DNA of 64,000 bases from Aurantimonas marina (GCF_017183135.1 NZ_JADDXW010000015.1:1-64000); one strand, 5' to 3'; shown: positions 39,242 to 49,497, numbered from the stretch's first letter. Made by a program: numbers and translations. The notes: generated from the letters alone by a model not told the origin.

Positions 39242-40462
39242 CTAAGCAGTTCGGTCAGAAGCGGCGAATTCCGATTCGATTCGACGCACCATGTGGCCGA
39301 CGTCGAAGACCTCCTCCAGACATTTCCGCGCCTGGTCCTGAGGCTGCGTCGTCGTTGCAACTGCGTCGGCCTGCCGGATCAAGGCCGCGTAGAGCGCATC
39401 GGTATCGCCGGCGGCGATGGAGTCGCCGATCCGCCACTCATCGAGGAACGAGCGAAGGTCGCTCTCCGCCTCGACCGCGGCGATGATTGGCAGACCCGCG
39501 CGCAGATAGTCAATGGCCTTGGTGGGAAACGACGAGGAATCCACTCCCTCGACCGTAGCGAGAATGCCGATGTCGCACGCGCGGATCAAACGGAGATAGT
39601 TGTCCCGCTCCACCCAGCCGATATGATGGACGTTGCCGTGTTCGCCGGCCGCCTTGGTGACGAGGTCAGTCAGGCGACCGGAGCCGACGAACAGGAACGC
39701 CAGATCGGGCCGTTCCCGTTCGGCCCGTTGCGCCACGGCAAGCAGTTCCGGGATGCCGCGGCCTTCGGTAATCTGGCCGCCATAGACGACGATCCGGCGA
39801 TCGAGCGGCAGGTTCCATTTTTCCCTGATCGCCTGCGAATCCTCTTGAGGAACCGGGGTGATGTCGGTCCACAAGGGTGTCCACAGTGTCTTCTGCTCCG
39901 GCCGGAGACGATAGTGGGATCGCAGATAGTCGATGTTGGACGGCCAATTGCAGCCGATCACGTCGAAACCGCGGATAAGGTTCTCCTCGAGACGCCGTGC
40001 CATAGCAAACGGCGGTCCGGACGGCACGAGGCCGATCGAGCGGTGATGATAGGGAAAGAAGTCGTGTATGAACAACATGCTGGGTGGGTTGTAATTGCGC
40101 CTGAGCCAAGCGAGCTGCGGGCCGATCGTCACGCATGGGGTAAACCCCAGGACCAGATCGAAACGCTCGTCTCCGAGCGTCTTGCGCATGGTGCGCGCGG
40201 CCGCGAGAGGGGAGGCGATCCATTTCGTAACCCGCTCCATAATCTTGCCGAGGCCGGCAACCGCGGTCGTACCGGTCCGGTAGACCTTGGGCCGACCGGC
40301 TTCGTCCCGAACATGGAGCGCCTTACCTCCAGGCGCCTCCCAGTCGGTGACGAAGACCGTGACCTCATGCCCAGCCGCGGTGAGCGCGTCGGCAAGCTCG
40401 CTTGTCATATAGCTGTCCCCCGGCCCTAGCGGGTAACGCACGCACAGCATCAAAATCTTCAT
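39242..40462 (-). CDS. Family 4 glycosyltransferase
   Basis: The product is 406 aa with a two-domain GT-B fold. The N-terminal half opens with KILMLCVRYPLGPGDSYM and the C-terminal donor-binding half has VVYGGQITEGRGIPELL, HIGWVERDNYLRLIRACDIG and SSSFPTKAIDYLRAGLPII. The sugar and acceptor are unknown; context points to a surface glycan repeat unit. An ATG four codons upstream (40474) is an alternative start. Confidence 0.87.
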   Translation of the reverse strand: MKILMLCVRYPLGPGDSYMTSELADALTAAGHEVTVFVTDWEAPGGKALHVRDEAGRPKVYRTGTTAVAGLGKIMERVTKWIASPLAAARTMRKTLGDERFDLVLGFTPCVTIGPQLAWLRRNYNPPSMLFIHDFFPYHHRSIGLVPSGPPFAMARRLEENLIRGFDVIGCNWPSNIDYLRSHYRLRPEQKTLWTPLWTDITPVPQEDSQAIREKWNLPLDRRIVVYGGQITEGRGIPELLAVAQRAERERPDLAFLFVGSGRLTDLVTKAAGEHGNVHHIGWVERDNYLRLIRACDIGILATVEGVDSSSFPTKAIDYLRAGLPIIAAVEAESDLRSFLDEWRIGDSIAAGDTDALYAALIRQADAVATTTQPQDQARKCLEEVFDVGHMVRRIESEFAASDRTA

Positions 40463-40598
40463 CAACGAGTCCATGTACAGGTTCGTTCTGGATTGGCACA
40501 CGGCGCGATCCGGAACGGTTGGGCGAGCGCGGCCATGCATGTGGACGATCCGCGCGGGTGCAGGCGCGGCCGAGGTCCCAGACGCCCCAACTGCGGAT

Positions 40599-41888
40599 TT
40601 ACATCATCCCCTTCCGCGGCGGGTCGCCATCTTGTGCCGCGAGCCGGGGCTGGCGAAGTCGATGCCGCGTATAGACCACGGCCATGACAAGCAGCAAGAC
40701 CGAGCTGGCGATCGCATAGCTGACGAGCGGCGTCAGCGCGCCGAGCCTTGGCAGCAGAACGACGTAGGCGACGACCATGACCACCGCGACCAGCACCTCG
40801 GCGCCAGCCTGGACCGAAGCCCGTCCGACCGCGACGAAATAATAGACGAATGCGAGAGCGCCCAGCTTCAGCCCGTCGCCCAACAACTGCGGGGCCACGT
40901 AAACGCTGGCGGTGCGAAAGGTGCTGGAAAAGGCCAGGCGCAGCACCGTGTCGGAAAAGGCCAGAAACACCGCCGCGCCGACAAGAAACAATCCGAGGAT
41001 GACGATTGCGATCTCGCCCAACCTCCGCCCCCGCGCCGCCAATGGCAGGCGGGCCAGCTGCGGCAGGAGATAGTTCATGAACAGAACGCCGAAAACCTGC
41101 ATGTAGGCATCCGAAATACGGGCGACCGACTGCCAAAGACCGACCTGCTTCCATCCGATCGACTCGGCCAGATCCGCGCGCATGTAGACGAGCGCCAGAG
41201 GCACGGCACCGGCGGCGAGAAACATGCTGCCGCTGTATTGAAGGAGTTCACCCATCTGGCGTCGGACGAAGGCGGCGTCCCACACCACTTTCCAGTCCAT
41301 ATGTCGTCCGAAGGCGACCAGTCCGAGAAGCGCGGGCGCCAGGGCGAGGCAGGCGACCCCCACCGCGGCGCCCCGGAAACCCGTCGTCAGCGCGAGGACG
41401 GCGATCAGTCCGGTCGCGACGATCGTCCCGCCGGCATTGGCCGCAGCAAAGGTGCGAATGGCGCCGATACCACTCAGATAGGCCAAGGCAAGATTGCCTG
41501 CTCCGACGACGATCTGAGCAAGGCCGACAGCGAGCAGGACATATCCCATATCCTGTTCGGGAAACAGGAACGACGATCCCCACAGCCAAATGGCGAGCGC
41601 CGCCGCCGCAAGGGCTACGGCGAATATCGCGACGATCGGAAGCGCCGCCTTCAGCCACGACGCGCTTTTATCCCTGTCGGGGGCGGCGGCGACGTTTCTG
41701 ACGATACCGTTGGTCAGACCACCGCCGGCAATCATGTAAAAGACGGCGGCCACCGCCATGATCTGGCTCAACTGGCCGAACCCCTCCGGGCCGAAACTCG
41801 TCGCCAGGAATTTGAACAAGGCCAGCAGGGCACCCGTCCGAAGGCCGACCATCGCCACCAAAATGGTCATCGAGGCGATTTGCGACAT
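40599..41888 (-). CDS. wzx: Wzx-type O-antigen/polysaccharide flippase
   Basis: The product is 429 aa with about 12 hydrophobic segments and almost no soluble part. It has the MATE/Wzx-like start MVGLRTGALLALFKFLATSFGPEGFGQLSQIM and GGGLTNGIVRNVA, most like WzxE. It would move the undecaprenyl-linked repeat unit across the inner membrane. It is the first gene of the minus-strand run and is divergent from the FucNAc genes across a long intergenic region. Confidence 0.85.
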   Translation of the reverse strand: MSQIASMTILVAMVGLRTGALLALFKFLATSFGPEGFGQLSQIMAVAAVFYMIAGGGLTNGIVRNVAAAPDRDKSASWLKAALPIVAIFAVALAAAALAIWLWGSSFLFPEQDMGYVLLAVGLAQIVVGAGNLALAYLSGIGAIRTFAAANAGGTIVATGLIAVLALTTGFRGAAVGVACLALAPALLGLVAFGRHMDWKVVWDAAFVRRQMGELLQYSGSMFLAAGAVPLALVYMRADLAESIGWKQVGLWQSVARISDAYMQVFGVLFMNYLLPQLARLPLAARGRRLGEIAIVILGLFLVGAAVFLAFSDTVLRLAFSSTFRTASVYVAPQLLGDGLKLGALAFVYYFVAVGRASVQAGAEVLVAVVMVVAYVVLLPRLGALTPLVSYAIASSVLLLVMAVVYTRHRLRQPRLAAQDGDPPRKGMM

Positions 41889-42683
41889 TCGCTTCAGCCG
41901 CCTTTTAACGATGTGGACGTTCGAGAGGTTCGTTCGCGGCGCGGGCGGACCGCCTGCGGCTTGTCGCCCATCCCATACACGGCGACCCGCTCATGCACAA
42001 CTCGGACGGAATGCGGCAAGGGCGGCAAGGATCGCACCGAGATGTCGATGGCATTGCTATCCACTATTCCGCACCTGCTGGCGTCTGGCCCGGCCAGCCC
42101 GTTGCCGTGTCCCGGTCGCGACGAGGATAAGCCGATCGACGGGCAGGTTCTGCATTCGGCTTGCCGATCGGCAAGCGCCGACCTTCCGCATCATCCAGCT
42201 CCTGCTCGCGCACACCCCTCCCTACCGAAGTCTGCACCGCGTGCGGCGTCATCCGCTGCGCCTACACTTCCTGCCACTATAGGATTGTCGGTACTCGCGA
42301 GACATCTCCCGGTTCTGGGAAGAAGGAGATATCCGTGGGCAAGGATGGACGCGAGATCGCCGGAAATTCGCGACCACGGCCGAGGTCCGCGTGGCCGTCT
42401 TCAGCTTCCTCTAGGGTAGGCGAAATCCCGGGCGTCGTCACTCAGCCCGAACAGATCCCGATCGACGACGAAAGGAGTGCCGAAGCCGCGTCGCAGTCTG
42501 TAAGCCTATGACTGTCCGCTGAAGCGGGGAAACTCCAGTCGTCCGACGACCTCGCCACATCAGTCGTCGGCCATATGCGAAAGCCCTGGAATGCCATCGC
42601 CAACCCCTTGTCAGCGCGAGCGCTCGCATACTAAGAGCAGCGGGTGGCGAACTTTTAACCTTTGAAACGGCAAGCAGCAGCCT
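41889..42683. other. Long intergenic region between wzx and capE
   Basis: Nearly 800 bases have no supportable gene on either strand; the open frames here are short and show no known domain. The region separates two divergent transcription units and should contain their promoters. Near 42650 a less GC-rich stretch before the capE start may be its promoter or leader. No repeats, RNA genes or insertion-sequence ends were recognised. Confidence 0.45.
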
Positions 42684-43733
42684 ATGACCGCAAAACGCAT
42701 ACGCACGGTACTCATCACTGGCGGGACGGGATCGTTCGGCAAGACGATGCTACGGACCCTCCTCGACGGAAATGACGTGGAAGAAGTGCGGGTCTTCAGT
42801 CGCGACGAGGAAAAGCAGCACGTCTTGCGCAGCACGCTGCTCGATCCGCGCGTCAGATTCTACATCGGCGACGTCAGGGATCGAGCGGGGGTCGAACACG
42901 CCATGCGTGGCGTCGACTGCGTCTTTCACGCGGCGGCTCTCAAGCAGGTGCCGTCCTGTGAATTCTTCCCGATGGAGGCACTGCGCACCAATATCATCGG
43001 ATCGGAGAATGTCGTGCGGGCCGGTATCGAGGCTGGCGTGCGCAGCCTCGTCTGCCTGTCGACCGACAAGGCCGTCTTCCCCGTCAACGCCATGGGCATG
43101 TCGAAGGCGATGATGGAGAAGGTCGCCCAGGCCGCGGCCCGCGAAATCGTTGGCGAGAGCACGGCGACGACCATCTCCTGCGTGCGCTACGGCAACGTCA
43201 TGTATTCGCGCGGCTCGGTCATTCCCTTGTTCATCGAGCAGATCAAGGCGGGCTTGCCCATCACCATCACCGAGCCGACGATGACGCGGTTTCTGATGCC
43301 CTTGCGGGATTCGGTCGCGCTCGTGCGTTTTGCCTTTGATCACGCGCGCCAGGGCGATCTCTTCATCAAGAAGGCGCCAGCGGCAACCATCGCGGATCTC
43401 GTGACGGCTCTCAAGCAGCTGTTCTCGCGACCTGACCACCCGGTCGACGTGATCGGCTGGCGCCACGGTGAAAAGCTGTATGAGACGCTCGCCAACGCGC
43501 AGGAACTCTCGCACAGCGAGGACATGGGCGATTACTACCGCATCGCGATGGACGATCGGGACCTGAACTACAAATCCTACTTCGTCGAGGGCGATCGCGA
43601 AACGGCCGAATACGAAGACTATCATTCGCACAATTCGGAGCGGATGAGTGTCGAGGATGTCAAAGCGCTGCTCATGACACTTCCGGAAATGCAGAGCGAA
43701 CTGGAAAGCTGGAACGGCGGTGCCCGGCAATGA
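42684..43733 (+). CDS. capE: UDP-GlcNAc 4,6-dehydratase/5-epimerase (CapE/WbjB/FnlA type)
   Basis: This is the first step of UDP-N-acetyl-L-fucosamine synthesis. The product is 349 aa. It has the NAD(P) site LITGGTGSFGKTMLRTLL and FHAAALKQVPSCEFFPMEALRTN. In place of YxxxK it has the MxxxK motif, VNAMGMSKAMMEK, which is characteristic of this dehydratase group. Specific assignment to CapE rather than PseB/FlaA1 rests on the C-terminal extension (YKSYFVEGDRETAEYEDYHS) and on the CapF- and CapG-type genes that follow. The stop overlaps the next start by 4 bases. Confidence 0.9.
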   Translation: MTAKRIRTVLITGGTGSFGKTMLRTLLDGNDVEEVRVFSRDEEKQHVLRSTLLDPRVRFYIGDVRDRAGVEHAMRGVDCVFHAAALKQVPSCEFFPMEALRTNIIGSENVVRAGIEAGVRSLVCLSTDKAVFPVNAMGMSKAMMEKVAQAAAREIVGESTATTISCVRYGNVMYSRGSVIPLFIEQIKAGLPITITEPTMTRFLMPLRDSVALVRFAFDHARQGDLFIKKAPAATIADLVTALKQLFSRPDHPVDVIGWRHGEKLYETLANAQELSHSEDMGDYYRIAMDDRDLNYKSYFVEGDRETAEYEDYHSHNSERMSVEDVKALLMTLPEMQSELESWNGGARQ

Positions 43734-44872
43734 AGGTCGTCGTCACCGGGGCTGGCGGGCTGCTCGGCTGGCATGCCGCCTGCCGGCTGCGGGCCGCCAA
43801 TGCGATGGCGCAATTCAGGAACGAAGCGGAGCCTTTCGCCGTCGCCGCCCTCGACCGCTCCGGCTTTAACGACCATGACCGCGCGATCGCTGCGTTTCGT
43901 GACGCGGACGCCGTCCTCCACTTCGCCGGCGTCAATCGCGCGCCGGACGCCGATATCGAGGACGCCAATCTGCGGATCGCCGAGGCCCTGCTCGCAAGCG
44001 TCAACGCGGCGGGCGCAAAGCCGCACATCGTCTACGCCAATTCGACCCACGCCGAAAAGGACACGCCTTACGGCCGGTCCAAGCGACGGGCGGGGGAAGC
44101 CTTCGGCGCGTCGGGGCTCGCCTATACCGATCTGGTGCTTCCGCATATCTTCGGCGAGTGTGCCCGGCCATTCTACAACAATGTGACGGCGACGCTTTGC
44201 CGCCAGGTCATCGATGGCGCCACGCCGTCGATCAATCCGGACGGGCGTGTCGAGCTCCTCCATGCGGGCGCCGCGGCCCAGTCGGCCATCGACGCGGTGG
44301 TGGCGGGAAAGACCGGCCGCCAATTCCTTGCGGGCAAACCGGTCAGCGTCCCCGATCTTCACCAGAAGATCGCCGGATTTCATCGGAGCTACCTGGCCAA
44401 TATCGTGCCGGATCTCTCCGATCCCTTCGATGTGGCGCTCTTCAACAGCTATCGCGCGGCCCTTTATCCCGACGGCTTTCCGCGACCTTTGACGCTCAAT
44501 ACCGATCCCAGGGGAACACTCTTCGAGGCCGTCAAGGGCGGTGGCGGCAGCGGCGGCCAGACTTTTCTGTCCTGGACGGAGCCGGGGATAACGCGTGGCG
44601 ATCATTTCCATCTCGACAAGGTGGAGCGTTTTCTCGTCGTATCCGGCGAGGCGGTCATCCGGATAAGACGGGTTCTCACCGACACCGTGTGGGAATACCG
44701 CGTATCCGGCGAGCGGCCAGCGGCCGTCGACATGCCGACGCTTCACACCCACAGCATCGAGAATGTCGGAGAGCAGCCGTTGCTCACCCTTTTCTGGACC
44801 AACGAGATTTTCGACGCCGCGGCCCCAGACACCTATCGCGATCGCGTTCTGCCTGACGGCGGCTCGGCCTGA
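43730..44872 (+). CDS. capF: Bifunctional SDR-cupin reductase (CapF/WbjC/FnlB type)
   Basis: The enzyme reduces and epimerises the 4-keto sugar to UDP-2-acetamido-2,6-dideoxy-L-talose. The product is 380 aa. The N-terminal SDR domain has VVTGAGGLLGWHAACRL and TPYGRSKRRAGEAF (YxxxK). From about residue 270 a cupin domain follows, with the metal-site His residues in RGDHFHLDKVERFLVVSG and LHTHSIENVGEQPLLTLFW. This SDR-cupin fusion is diagnostic of CapF. It lies between capE and capG. Confidence 0.92.
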   Translation: MKVVVTGAGGLLGWHAACRLRAANAMAQFRNEAEPFAVAALDRSGFNDHDRAIAAFRDADAVLHFAGVNRAPDADIEDANLRIAEALLASVNAAGAKPHIVYANSTHAEKDTPYGRSKRRAGEAFGASGLAYTDLVLPHIFGECARPFYNNVTATLCRQVIDGATPSINPDGRVELLHAGAAAQSAIDAVVAGKTGRQFLAGKPVSVPDLHQKIAGFHRSYLANIVPDLSDPFDVALFNSYRAALYPDGFPRPLTLNTDPRGTLFEAVKGGGGSGGQTFLSWTEPGITRGDHFHLDKVERFLVVSGEAVIRIRRVLTDTVWEYRVSGERPAAVDMPTLHTHSIENVGEQPLLTLFWTNEIFDAAAPDTYRDRVLPDGGSA

Positions 44873-44938
44873 TGCGGCGCGGGCCGTTCCCGCTCCTTTC
44901 GACAATCCCCTGCTCCAATTACCAAGAGCTTGCCGAGA

Positions 44939-46084
44939 ATGACTGAGATGATGAAGGTAATGACCATCGCGGGCACGCGCCCGGAATGGATCCGCCTGTC
45001 GGCGACCATCCGCGCGCTGGACGCCGTCGATTCCATCAGGCACGTCGTCGTCCACACCGGGCAGAATTACGACTATGAGTTGAACGAGGTCTTCTTCGAG
45101 GATCTGGGCCTCCGCGCGCCCGACCATTTCCTCGAAGCGGCCGGCGAAACAGCGGCAGAGACGATCGGTCGTGTCATCGCCCGGGCCGACCGGATCATTC
45201 GCAAGGAGAAGCCGGACGCGGTCCTTCTACTCGGGGATACCAATTCCTGCATGGCAGCCCTCGCGGCCCGCAAGAACCGCGTTCCCGTATACCATATGGA
45301 GGCGGGCAACCGCTGCTTCGACTTCAATGTCCCCGAGGAACTCAACCGCCGCCTCGTGGATCACATGTCCGACTTCAACATCTGCTATACCGAACACGCC
45401 CGTCGTCACCTGCTGTCGGAAGGGCTGCCGCACCGGCGCATCATCGTGGCGGGCTCTCCGATGAATGAAGTGTTGACGCTCTATCGCGACCGGATCGAGG
45501 CCAGCGACATCCTGGAGCGGCTGGAGCTCGAGCCGCGCGGCTATCTCATCGCCTCGGTCCATCGCGAGGAGAACGTCGATTCGGAGCCGCAGCTGCGCGC
45601 CATCGTCGAAGCGCTCGAGATGCTGTCCGAACGGCACGACATGCCCGTCGTCATCTCGACGCATCCGCGCACGCGCAAACGCCTCGAGGCCTACGGCATC
45701 GAGACGCTCGAGCGACTGCGGTTCCTGAAACCCTTCGGCTTTCACGACTACAACAAGCTGCAGATGGAGTCGCTCTGCGCGATCTCCGATTCCGGAACGA
45801 TCAGCGAGGAATCCTCGATCCTGAGCTTCCCGGCCGTGACCGTCCGCAACGCGCTGGAGCGGCCGGAAGCGATGGACACCGGCTCGATCATCATCACCGG
45901 CCTCGATCGCGACGTGATCGCGGCCTCGGTGGACATGGCGATCGCGGATTTCCGCGCCGGACGCTTTCCGCCGGTTCCGCAGGACTACCGCATCGACAAT
46001 AGCTCGCAACGCGTCGTCCGACTGATCCTCGGCACCGCGAAGCTGTCGGCCCGCTGGCATGGACTGGACGGAGCGCGGGGCTAA
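44939..46084 (+). CDS. capG: UDP-HexNAc 2-epimerase giving UDP-L-FucNAc (CapG/WbjD/FnlC type)
   Basis: This is the final step of UDP-N-acetyl-L-fucosamine synthesis. The product is 381 aa of the WecB-like 2-epimerase fold. It has GTRPEWIRLSATIRAL, LLLGDTNSCMAALAARK, HMEAGNRCFDFNVPEELNRR and ISDSGTISEESSIL. The phrase GNRCFDFNVPEE separates CapG/FnlC from WecB. The ATG at 44939 is the start; a TTG 9 bases earlier is possible. Confidence 0.92.
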   Translation: MTEMMKVMTIAGTRPEWIRLSATIRALDAVDSIRHVVVHTGQNYDYELNEVFFEDLGLRAPDHFLEAAGETAAETIGRVIARADRIIRKEKPDAVLLLGDTNSCMAALAARKNRVPVYHMEAGNRCFDFNVPEELNRRLVDHMSDFNICYTEHARRHLLSEGLPHRRIIVAGSPMNEVLTLYRDRIEASDILERLELEPRGYLIASVHREENVDSEPQLRAIVEALEMLSERHDMPVVISTHPRTRKRLEAYGIETLERLRFLKPFGFHDYNKLQMESLCAISDSGTISEESSILSFPAVTVRNALERPEAMDTGSIIITGLDRDVIAASVDMAIADFRAGRFPPVPQDYRIDNSSQRVVRLILGTAKLSARWHGLDGARG

Positions 46085-46166
46085 GCCGCCCCGCCGTTCA
46101 ACGCGCCCGGATTCATTTTCGCTTTCCTGCAGTCGCGCCCGCTGCGCCAATAGATAGTGGTGGACG

Positions 46167-48149
46167 ATGAACCGGCATCGGAGCGAAGGGCGAGCACATG
46201 GACCGCTTCCCTACCGGCCGGAAATCGACGGGTTGCGAGCGCTCGCGGTGACGGCGGTGCTTCTCTTCCATGCCGGCTTCGTGACGTTTTCCGGGGGGTT
46301 CGCCGGGGTCGACGTCTTCTTCGTCATCAGCGGCTTTTTGATCACCCGTCTCATCGTGAACGAAGTGCACACTACGGGAACCTTCCGCTTCGGTCACTTC
46401 TACGTCCGGCGCGTGCGGCGCTTGTTCCCGGCGCTTCTGGCGACGCTCTGGCTGAGCTTCATAGGCGCGGCATTCCTGTTCGCCCCCCAGTTCCTGAGCC
46501 GAATCGGAGGTGCACTGGTTGCCGCGCTGTTCAGCGTATCGAACATCTATTTCTGGGCTGAAAGCGGATATTTCGACCCGGATGCCATTCTGAAGCCGCT
46601 TCTGCATACTTGGTCGCTGGGCGTCGAGGAACAGTTCTATCTCGTGTGGCCGGTCCTGGTGGTGCTGGCGGTCAGAAACCGTTCCGGGTGGATCGGTCCT
46701 GCCTGCATCGGCGTTTCGGGTGTGGCCAGCTTCATGTTCGCGCTGGACATGGCCGACGGCCGGCTCGCTATCCTCGATGTGATGTACGGAATCGGGGATG
46801 CGGCGAGAGCCGATGGTCCTGCGGCGGTGTTCTTTCTCGCGCCGTTCAGGGTCTTCGAGTTTGCGATCGGGGCACTGTGCGTCTGGCTCGCGGCTGATCG
46901 GAAGATGCCGGATCTCTTTGCAGAAGCTCTGCTGGCGATCGGTCTAGCGCTGATTGCCCTTGCGGTGCTGCTGCTTGACGAGGCCGCGACCTTTCCCTCA
47001 TGGAATGCCTTGCTTCCCTGCCTGGGAGCAGCGTTCGTCATCCTCGCGGGAGCGCCTCCCATCTTCGGTAAGGTGCTGACGAATCCGGTGGCTATTGGCT
47101 TGGGTAAGATTAGCTATTCGCTTTACCTCGTCCACTGGCCTGCCATCGTGTTCTACAGATACTGGACATTCAGACCACTCTCGGCCGGTGAAGGGGCAGG
47201 ATTGATCGTCGTGTCGATCCTGCTTGCGGTGCCGATGTTCCATCTGGTCGAACGCCGGTTCCGACTGCGGGGTGCGGAAGAAGTCAGAAGCTCCGCATTT
47301 TTGCGGCAAAGCGCGCTTGCTGTTATCGTATCCGGTCTTTGCTGGGCCGGGCTTTGGAGCTCGAATGGATGGCTCTGGCGCTATCCGGAGGGGGTCCGGG
47401 AGCAGCTTTCCTACGACGTCGAGGCGCTTAACGTGTACGTCTGGAAACGCTTTCTGGCCGAGGAGCGGGGCTTCGATGACAGCGGCCGTCAAAAACTGCT
47501 GGTGGTGGGCGATAGCATGGCGGCGGATTTCGTCAATATTCTTGGCGAAGGCGGGTGGGCCAATTCGGTGGACCTCGCGACGGTTCCGGTCGTGGATAAT
47601 TGCAAGACGCTGTTCCCGGTCTCCGACGAGTATTACAAGACATATTTGCCGAAGGTAGAAGAAAGCTGCCGGCGACAGCATGCGAAGAATCTCCGCCGTT
47701 CGATCTTCGCGGAAGCAGACGCGATCGTCGTCGCGTTCGAGTGGAGCGATGCATCAGCAGATATCCTCGATGAGCAACTGGCGGTGTTGCGCACACTCAA
47801 TCCGTCGGCAAAGATCGCTGTCACGGCGAGGAGAATACTGACCGGAACCGGAATCGAGTTCTTCGCTCATCACGCCGGCAAACCCGATGCCCACGAGATC
47901 CGCACGCCGTACTTCGAAGGCAATTTGGCAATCAATAGGAAACTCCGGGCGCTCCCCGCTGTGACTGTCATCGATCTCCTGCAACCGCTGTGCAATGAGG
48001 ATGGCTGCCAAAGGGTGACAAAGGAGGGCGTACTGATTTCCTACGATCTCGCTCACCTGACTCCAAAGGGCGCCGCTTATCTGGGGGAGCGTCTTGCAAC
48101 GATGGACTGGCCGGCGCAGTTCGGCCTCAGGCAGGAAGCAGGACATTGA
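46167..48149 (+). CDS. Acyltransferase-3 / SGNH protein (OafA/YrhL type)
   Basis: This is probably the O-acetyltransferase of the surface glycan. The product is 660 aa. The N-terminal acyltransferase-3 domain has about 10 membrane helices with YRPEIDGLRALAVTAVLLFHAG, GFAGVDVFFVISGFLITRLI, and YVRRVRRLFPALL. After about residue 420 a periplasmic SGNH hydrolase domain follows: LLVVGDSMAADF (nucleophile Ser) and DLAHLTPKGA (Asp/His). Both catalytic parts are intact. It overlaps the next gene by 4 bases (TTGA). Confidence 0.9.
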   Translation: MNRHRSEGRAHGPLPYRPEIDGLRALAVTAVLLFHAGFVTFSGGFAGVDVFFVISGFLITRLIVNEVHTTGTFRFGHFYVRRVRRLFPALLATLWLSFIGAAFLFAPQFLSRIGGALVAALFSVSNIYFWAESGYFDPDAILKPLLHTWSLGVEEQFYLVWPVLVVLAVRNRSGWIGPACIGVSGVASFMFALDMADGRLAILDVMYGIGDAARADGPAAVFFLAPFRVFEFAIGALCVWLAADRKMPDLFAEALLAIGLALIALAVLLLDEAATFPSWNALLPCLGAAFVILAGAPPIFGKVLTNPVAIGLGKISYSLYLVHWPAIVFYRYWTFRPLSAGEGAGLIVVSILLAVPMFHLVERRFRLRGAEEVRSSAFLRQSALAVIVSGLCWAGLWSSNGWLWRYPEGVREQLSYDVEALNVYVWKRFLAEERGFDDSGRQKLLVVGDSMAADFVNILGEGGWANSVDLATVPVVDNCKTLFPVSDEYYKTYLPKVEESCRRQHAKNLRRSIFAEADAIVVAFEWSDASADILDEQLAVLRTLNPSAKIAVTARRILTGTGIEFFAHHAGKPDAHEIRTPYFEGNLAINRKLRALPAVTVIDLLQPLCNEDGCQRVTKEGVLISYDLAHLTPKGAAYLGERLATMDWPAQFGLRQEAGH

Positions 48150-49363
48150 AAGCGACGCTCGTCTTCCGGTATTTCTGGCCCGAGACGGTTTTGATGAACG
48201 ACATCGCGCGCTGGCTTGTGGAGGCTGGACACGAGGTCGAGGTGCTGACCGGCCAGCCGGACTACCGTCCCCATCTGAAAATGCCCCGGCAACCCTCGCG
48301 AAGCATATGGCACGGCGCGACGGTTCGCCGGCTGCCGCTTCTGCCCGAGCGCGGCTATGGGCTGGTGCGCGCCGTCAACGGCCTCCTGTTCGTGATGCTC
48401 GCCAGCGCGGCGATCGTCTTCGGGCGCAGGCGCGACGTCGTCTGGACGACCTCGATCCCGCCGGTGGTCCAGGCTCTCGCCTTGCTTTTGGCCGCGAAAT
48501 TGCGCGGCGCGCGCTTCGTCTATTTCCTGCAGGACATCTATCCCGATATCGCGATCCTGATGGGGATCATGAAGCCCGGCCTGTTGTCGCGCCTTCTCGT
48601 CGCGCTGGACCGCTTCGTCATGAACCACGCGGATGTGGTGGTGGTGCTGTCCGACGACATGATGGCGGTGGTGCGCGAGCGCGGAACGCGCCCCAGGCGT
48701 CTCGTCGCGATCAACAATTTCTCCGCCCAGGAACCCGTTGGCGAACGGGCGCCGCGCGACGAGGGCGGCCCCGCCCGCTTCCTGTTCGCCGGTAATGTCG
48801 GCCGCTTCCAGAATCTCTCGACTCTCGTCGACGTCTTCGCGCGCGTCGATCCGAACATCGCCGTCCTAGACATTTTGGGGGAGGGACGCGAAAAGGGGAG
48901 CCTCGAGGAACGGGTGAAGGACGACGGCATCCAGAATGTACGCTTTCGTCCCGGCGTTTCGTCCGAGGAAGCATTTGGCCTGATGGCGGAATACGACGTC
49001 GGCATCGTGACCCTGCGGCCAGGGCTTTATCGGTTTGCCTACCCCAGCAAGACCTTCAGCTACCTCGCCGCGGGGCTTCCCGTGCTGGCGCTGGTCGAGC
49101 CGCAGAGCGCGCTGGCGCGGGATATCGAGGAACACCGTCTCGGGGTTACGGCACCCTGGGACATCGAGATGGACCGCCTGGTCGACATTGTCGTCAACAT
49201 GGCGGCGCGATGGCGCGGGGCGAGCACGGTGGAGAGCGGGCGTCCGCTTTATTCGCGCGAGGCCGCGCGGCGCCGCTGGCTCGATCTGTTCGGGACGCTG
49301 GAAACCGGACAAGGGCATAGCAGCGATATTTCTGAGCAAGACCGGTCCGGGGCCGAGCGATGA
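48146..49363 (+). CDS. WbuB-like family 4 glycosyltransferase
   Basis: The product is 405 aa, GT-B fold. It has VFRYFWPETVLMNDIARWLVEAGHEVEVLTG, WTTSIPPVVQALA, FVYFLQDIYPDIAI and YPSKTFSYLAAGLPVLA. This pattern is that of WbuB/WbdN-like transferases, for which an L-FucNAc donor is known in E. coli O-antigen clusters. With the FucNAc genes just upstream this suggests it is the FucNAc transferase. The start is TTG, overlapping the previous stop; no ATG fits the conserved N-terminus. Confidence 0.86.
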   Translation: MKATLVFRYFWPETVLMNDIARWLVEAGHEVEVLTGQPDYRPHLKMPRQPSRSIWHGATVRRLPLLPERGYGLVRAVNGLLFVMLASAAIVFGRRRDVVWTTSIPPVVQALALLLAAKLRGARFVYFLQDIYPDIAILMGIMKPGLLSRLLVALDRFVMNHADVVVVLSDDMMAVVRERGTRPRRLVAINNFSAQEPVGERAPRDEGGPARFLFAGNVGRFQNLSTLVDVFARVDPNIAVLDILGEGREKGSLEERVKDDGIQNVRFRPGVSSEEAFGLMAEYDVGIVTLRPGLYRFAYPSKTFSYLAAGLPVLALVEPQSALARDIEEHRLGVTAPWDIEMDRLVDIVVNMAARWRGASTVESGRPLYSREAARRRWLDLFGTLETGQGHSSDISEQDRSGAER

Positions 49364-49497
49364 CGCCGTCGCGGACGGGCGCTTCAAGCCGAAAGTGCCG
49401 GCGCATCTGAATCCGTTTCCGACGATTGCCCAGGTTGCCGCGCCAACAAAGCCAATTTATATACTTGACCGATCCGGATAGCGCTCAGGGTGGGGTG

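Noticed and set aside
40473-42419. A 648-codon plus-strand open frame opposite the flippase
   Set aside because: The composition is rich in Arg, Gln, Asp and His, with no domain. The minus-strand Wzx has clear membrane helices.
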